NCBI RefSeq assembly: GCF_023736115.1
Contig: NZ_JAKQZC010000001.1
Span: 434,001-498,000 of the forward strand
Length of the DNA: 64,000 nucleotides
Source of the DNA: Salinicola avicenniae
GTDB lineage: Bacteria; Pseudomonadota; Gammaproteobacteria; Pseudomonadales; Halomonadaceae
Direction: 5' to 3'
Shown: piece after piece, positions 62,552-64,000 of the stretch
Layout of the letters: each line of letters starts with the position of its first letter
How positions within the stretch are numbered: the stretch's first letter is position 1
Position numbers and translations under genes: made by a program
The notes under the pieces: model-generated
Seen by the model: the letters and a program-made list of their open reading frames with translations, nothing else
What the model was told of the DNA's origin: nothing
The model's database searches: none

Positions 62552-63484
62552 TCAGTAGCCGCGCGCCGCATCGGCGAGATCCTCGACGTGACCGGTCTCC
62601 TCGAAGCGGGCGATATTCGCGGCCACGATGCGCGAGCCGGTCGGCGCGTCGATCAGCGAGGCGATATGCGGCGTGACCGTCACGTTCGGGTGCGTCCAGA
62701 ACGGGTGCGCCTCGGGCAGCGGCTCGACGTTGAAGACATCCAGCGTGGCGTGATTCAGCCGGCCGCTGGCCAGGGCCGCGAGCAGGTCCTGCTCGACCAG
62801 ATGCGGGCCGCGTCCGGCGTTGATGAGACTGGCGCCCTCGGGCAGCTTGGCGAACAGCTCGGCGTTCAGAAGGCCGGTCGTCGCCTCGGTCAGCGGCAGC
62901 AGGCAGACGAGGATCTCGCAGCGGCCGAGGAAGTCGTCGAATCCGGCCTGGCCGGCGTAAGTGGTCACGCCGGCGAGCTCGCGCGGAGTGCGCGACCAGC
63001 CGAGCGTCTCGAAGCCGAGCGCGGCCAGTGTCGTCGCGGCCGCACCGCCCAGATTGCCGAGCCCCATGATGCCGACGGTACGCCGTGTCGCGGGCGGCAC
63101 GATCAGCTGCTGCCAGCGTTTCTCGCGCTGGTGGGCGCTGATCGCCGGCATCTCGCGGTGATGGCGCAGTACGTGGAGCGCCACGTACTCACGCATGCGC
63201 TGGGTCAGATCGGTCCCCACGGTGCGAATGATCGGCACTTGGCGCGGCAGCTGGGTATCGGCCAGCACGTGGTCGATACCGGCGCCGAGCGAGACGATGG
63301 CCTTGAGGTTGGGAAAGGGCAGGAAGGTGCCCGTGGCCGGCTTCCACACCACGGCGTAGGTGACGTCTTCCGGCGCACCGGGATCATGGATCGAGCGCAG
63401 GGTCCAGCCCGGCAGCAGCGGCGTGAGCTGTTCTATCCACCAGTCGATCTTTGCGTGCGAGGGGTGGGCAACGATAATGGTCAT
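62552..63484 (-). CDS. ghrA: Glyoxylate/hydroxypyruvate reductase (GhrA family)
   Basis: A 310-residue NAD(P)H-dependent 2-hydroxyacid dehydrogenase that reduces glyoxylate or hydroxypyruvate. The nucleotide motif GIMGLGNLGGAAATTLAALGFETLGWSRT, LPLTEATTGLLNAELFAKLPEGASLINAGRGPHLVEQDLL (catalytic Arg), and the late TPHIASLID (catalytic His) are all seen. GhrA of E. coli is very similar in length. It is divergent from the LysR gene, 42 bases apart, with an inverted repeat between them. Confidence 0.9.
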   Translation of the reverse strand: MTIIVAHPSHAKIDWWIEQLTPLLPGWTLRSIHDPGAPEDVTYAVVWKPATGTFLPFPNLKAIVSLGAGIDHVLADTQLPRQVPIIRTVGTDLTQRMREYVALHVLRHHREMPAISAHQREKRWQQLIVPPATRRTVGIMGLGNLGGAAATTLAALGFETLGWSRTPRELAGVTTYAGQAGFDDFLGRCEILVCLLPLTEATTGLLNAELFAKLPEGASLINAGRGPHLVEQDLLAALASGRLNHATLDVFNVEPLPEAHPFWTHPNVTVTPHIASLIDAPTGSRIVAANIARFEETGHVEDLADAARGY

Positions 63485-63504
63485 GATTCATCTACCTGAC
63501 GATA

Positions 63505-63520
63505 ACAATGAACGGATTGT
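63505..63520. promoter_or_regulatory. Candidate LysR-type operator between ghrA and the regulator gene
   Basis: ACAAT and ATTGT form a perfect inverted repeat around six bases, centred in a 42-base divergent gap. LysR-type regulators commonly bind such imperfect dyads beside a divergent target. Confidence 0.5.
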
Positions 63521-63526
63521 CCGCGA

Positions 63527-64000
63527 ATGAATTTCAAGCAGCTGGAAGCCTTTTACTGGCTGGCCCAACTGGGTAATTACCAGCGCGTCGCCGAGCGTCT
63601 GAGTCTGACCCAGCCGGCCGTCTCGGCACGCATCAGCGGGCTGGAAGAGATGCTCGAGACGCGTCTGGTCGAGCGTCGCGGCGCCGACTTCGCGTTGACC
63701 GAGGCGGGCCATTCGGTGGCCGGCTACGCCGAACAGTTCCTCAACCTGCGCGAGGCCATGAGCGGGCGGCTGAACCAACGCCAGCGTCAGCGCCTCTCGA
63801 TTGCCATGACCGGGCCGGCGGCGTTGACCTGGGGCGCCGGGCTACGTGCCGATATCGTCCGTCATTCGACGGATCTCATGGTCGATCTGCACGCCTCCGC
63901 CAACTACCAGCTGCGCCCGATGATCGCCTCCGGCGCGATCGATATCGCCTTCCTCTCCAACGATGCCGGGCTCTCGTCGGTGGCCGACAGCTTTGGCGTC
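63527..64000 (+). CDS. LysR-family regulator, N-terminal part (runs off the window)
   Basis: The first 158 codons of a regulator lie in the window. The N-terminal winged helix reads MNFKQLEAFYWLAQLGNYQRVAERLSLTQPAVSARISGLEE, the standard LysR pattern, followed by LTEAGHSV and a linker helix. The effector domain begins at about residue 90 and is cut off by the window end. It is divergent from ghrA, which is its likely target. Confidence 0.9.
   Translation, partial: MNFKQLEAFYWLAQLGNYQRVAERLSLTQPAVSARISGLEEMLETRLVERRGADFALTEAGHSVAGYAEQFLNLREAMSGRLNQRQRQRLSIAMTGPAALTWGAGLRADIVRHSTDLMVDLHASANYQLRPMIASGAIDIAFLSNDAGLSSVADSFGV

Overview
The window looks like a chromosomal segment of a high-GC, moderately halophilic gammaproteobacterium, most likely of the Halomonadaceae (Halomonas, Salinicola or Chromohalobacter type). 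This placement is an inference from gene order (recN-grpE-dnaK-dnaJ-dapB-carAB-greA-yhbY-rlmE-ftsH-folP-glmM-tpiA-secG-tRNAs-rimP-nusA-infB-rbfA-truB-rpsO), a cysteine-free Fur of the Pseudomonas kind, the tmRNA tag ANDENYAQGALAA, and a choline-sulfatase that could feed osmoprotectant synthesis. No rRNA operon, prophage, insertion sequence or CRISPR array was seen.

Positions 1-8800 carry lysine/arginine genes on the minus strand (dapF start, lysA, lptM, argH), a plus-strand haem cluster hemC-hemD-hemX-hemY closed by a terminator, and a ROK-family sugar kinase. Positions 8800-14100 hold a large YbiO-like mechanosensitive channel, an unusual cytoplasmic TPR-plus-AlgX/SGNH protein, and two small four-cysteine proteins. 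Positions 14100-19000 hold ssrA and smpB (trans-translation), ratA/rnfH, divergent bamE and fur, and recN with a LexA box.

Positions 19100-43750 are conserved core: the grpE-dnaK-dnaJ chaperone genes and ftsH with three sigma-32-type promoters, dapB-carA-carB-greA with a terminator-like carA leader, folP-glmM, tpiA-secG, tRNA-Leu(GAG), initiator tRNA-Met, and the nusA-infB translation operon ending at rpsO. The expected pnp gene does not follow rpsO; the core block stops there.

Positions 43750-55960 are accessory catabolism. A LacI regulator with two operators at its promoter precedes a three-gene sugar-type ABC importer. A ribokinase-family kinase lies divergent to a BtpA-family protein and a TenA-like protein lacking the catalytic cysteine; these seven genes look like one uptake and salvage system for an unidentified sugar- or nucleoside-like compound. 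An MFS transporter, ethanolamine ammonia-lyase eutBC without microcompartment genes, and a choline-sulfatase follow.

Positions 56000-64000 hold an ABC-F ATPase (YbiT type), an isochorismatase-family hydrolase, an exported arylsulfotransferase, an oxygen-dependent protoporphyrinogen oxidase, a HAD-IIA phosphatase, a GhrA-like reductase and a divergent, truncated LysR regulator. Several genes use GTG or TTG starts supported by good Shine-Dalgarno sequences (hemC, the mscS-type gene, carA, rlmE, ftsH, rimP, ybiT).
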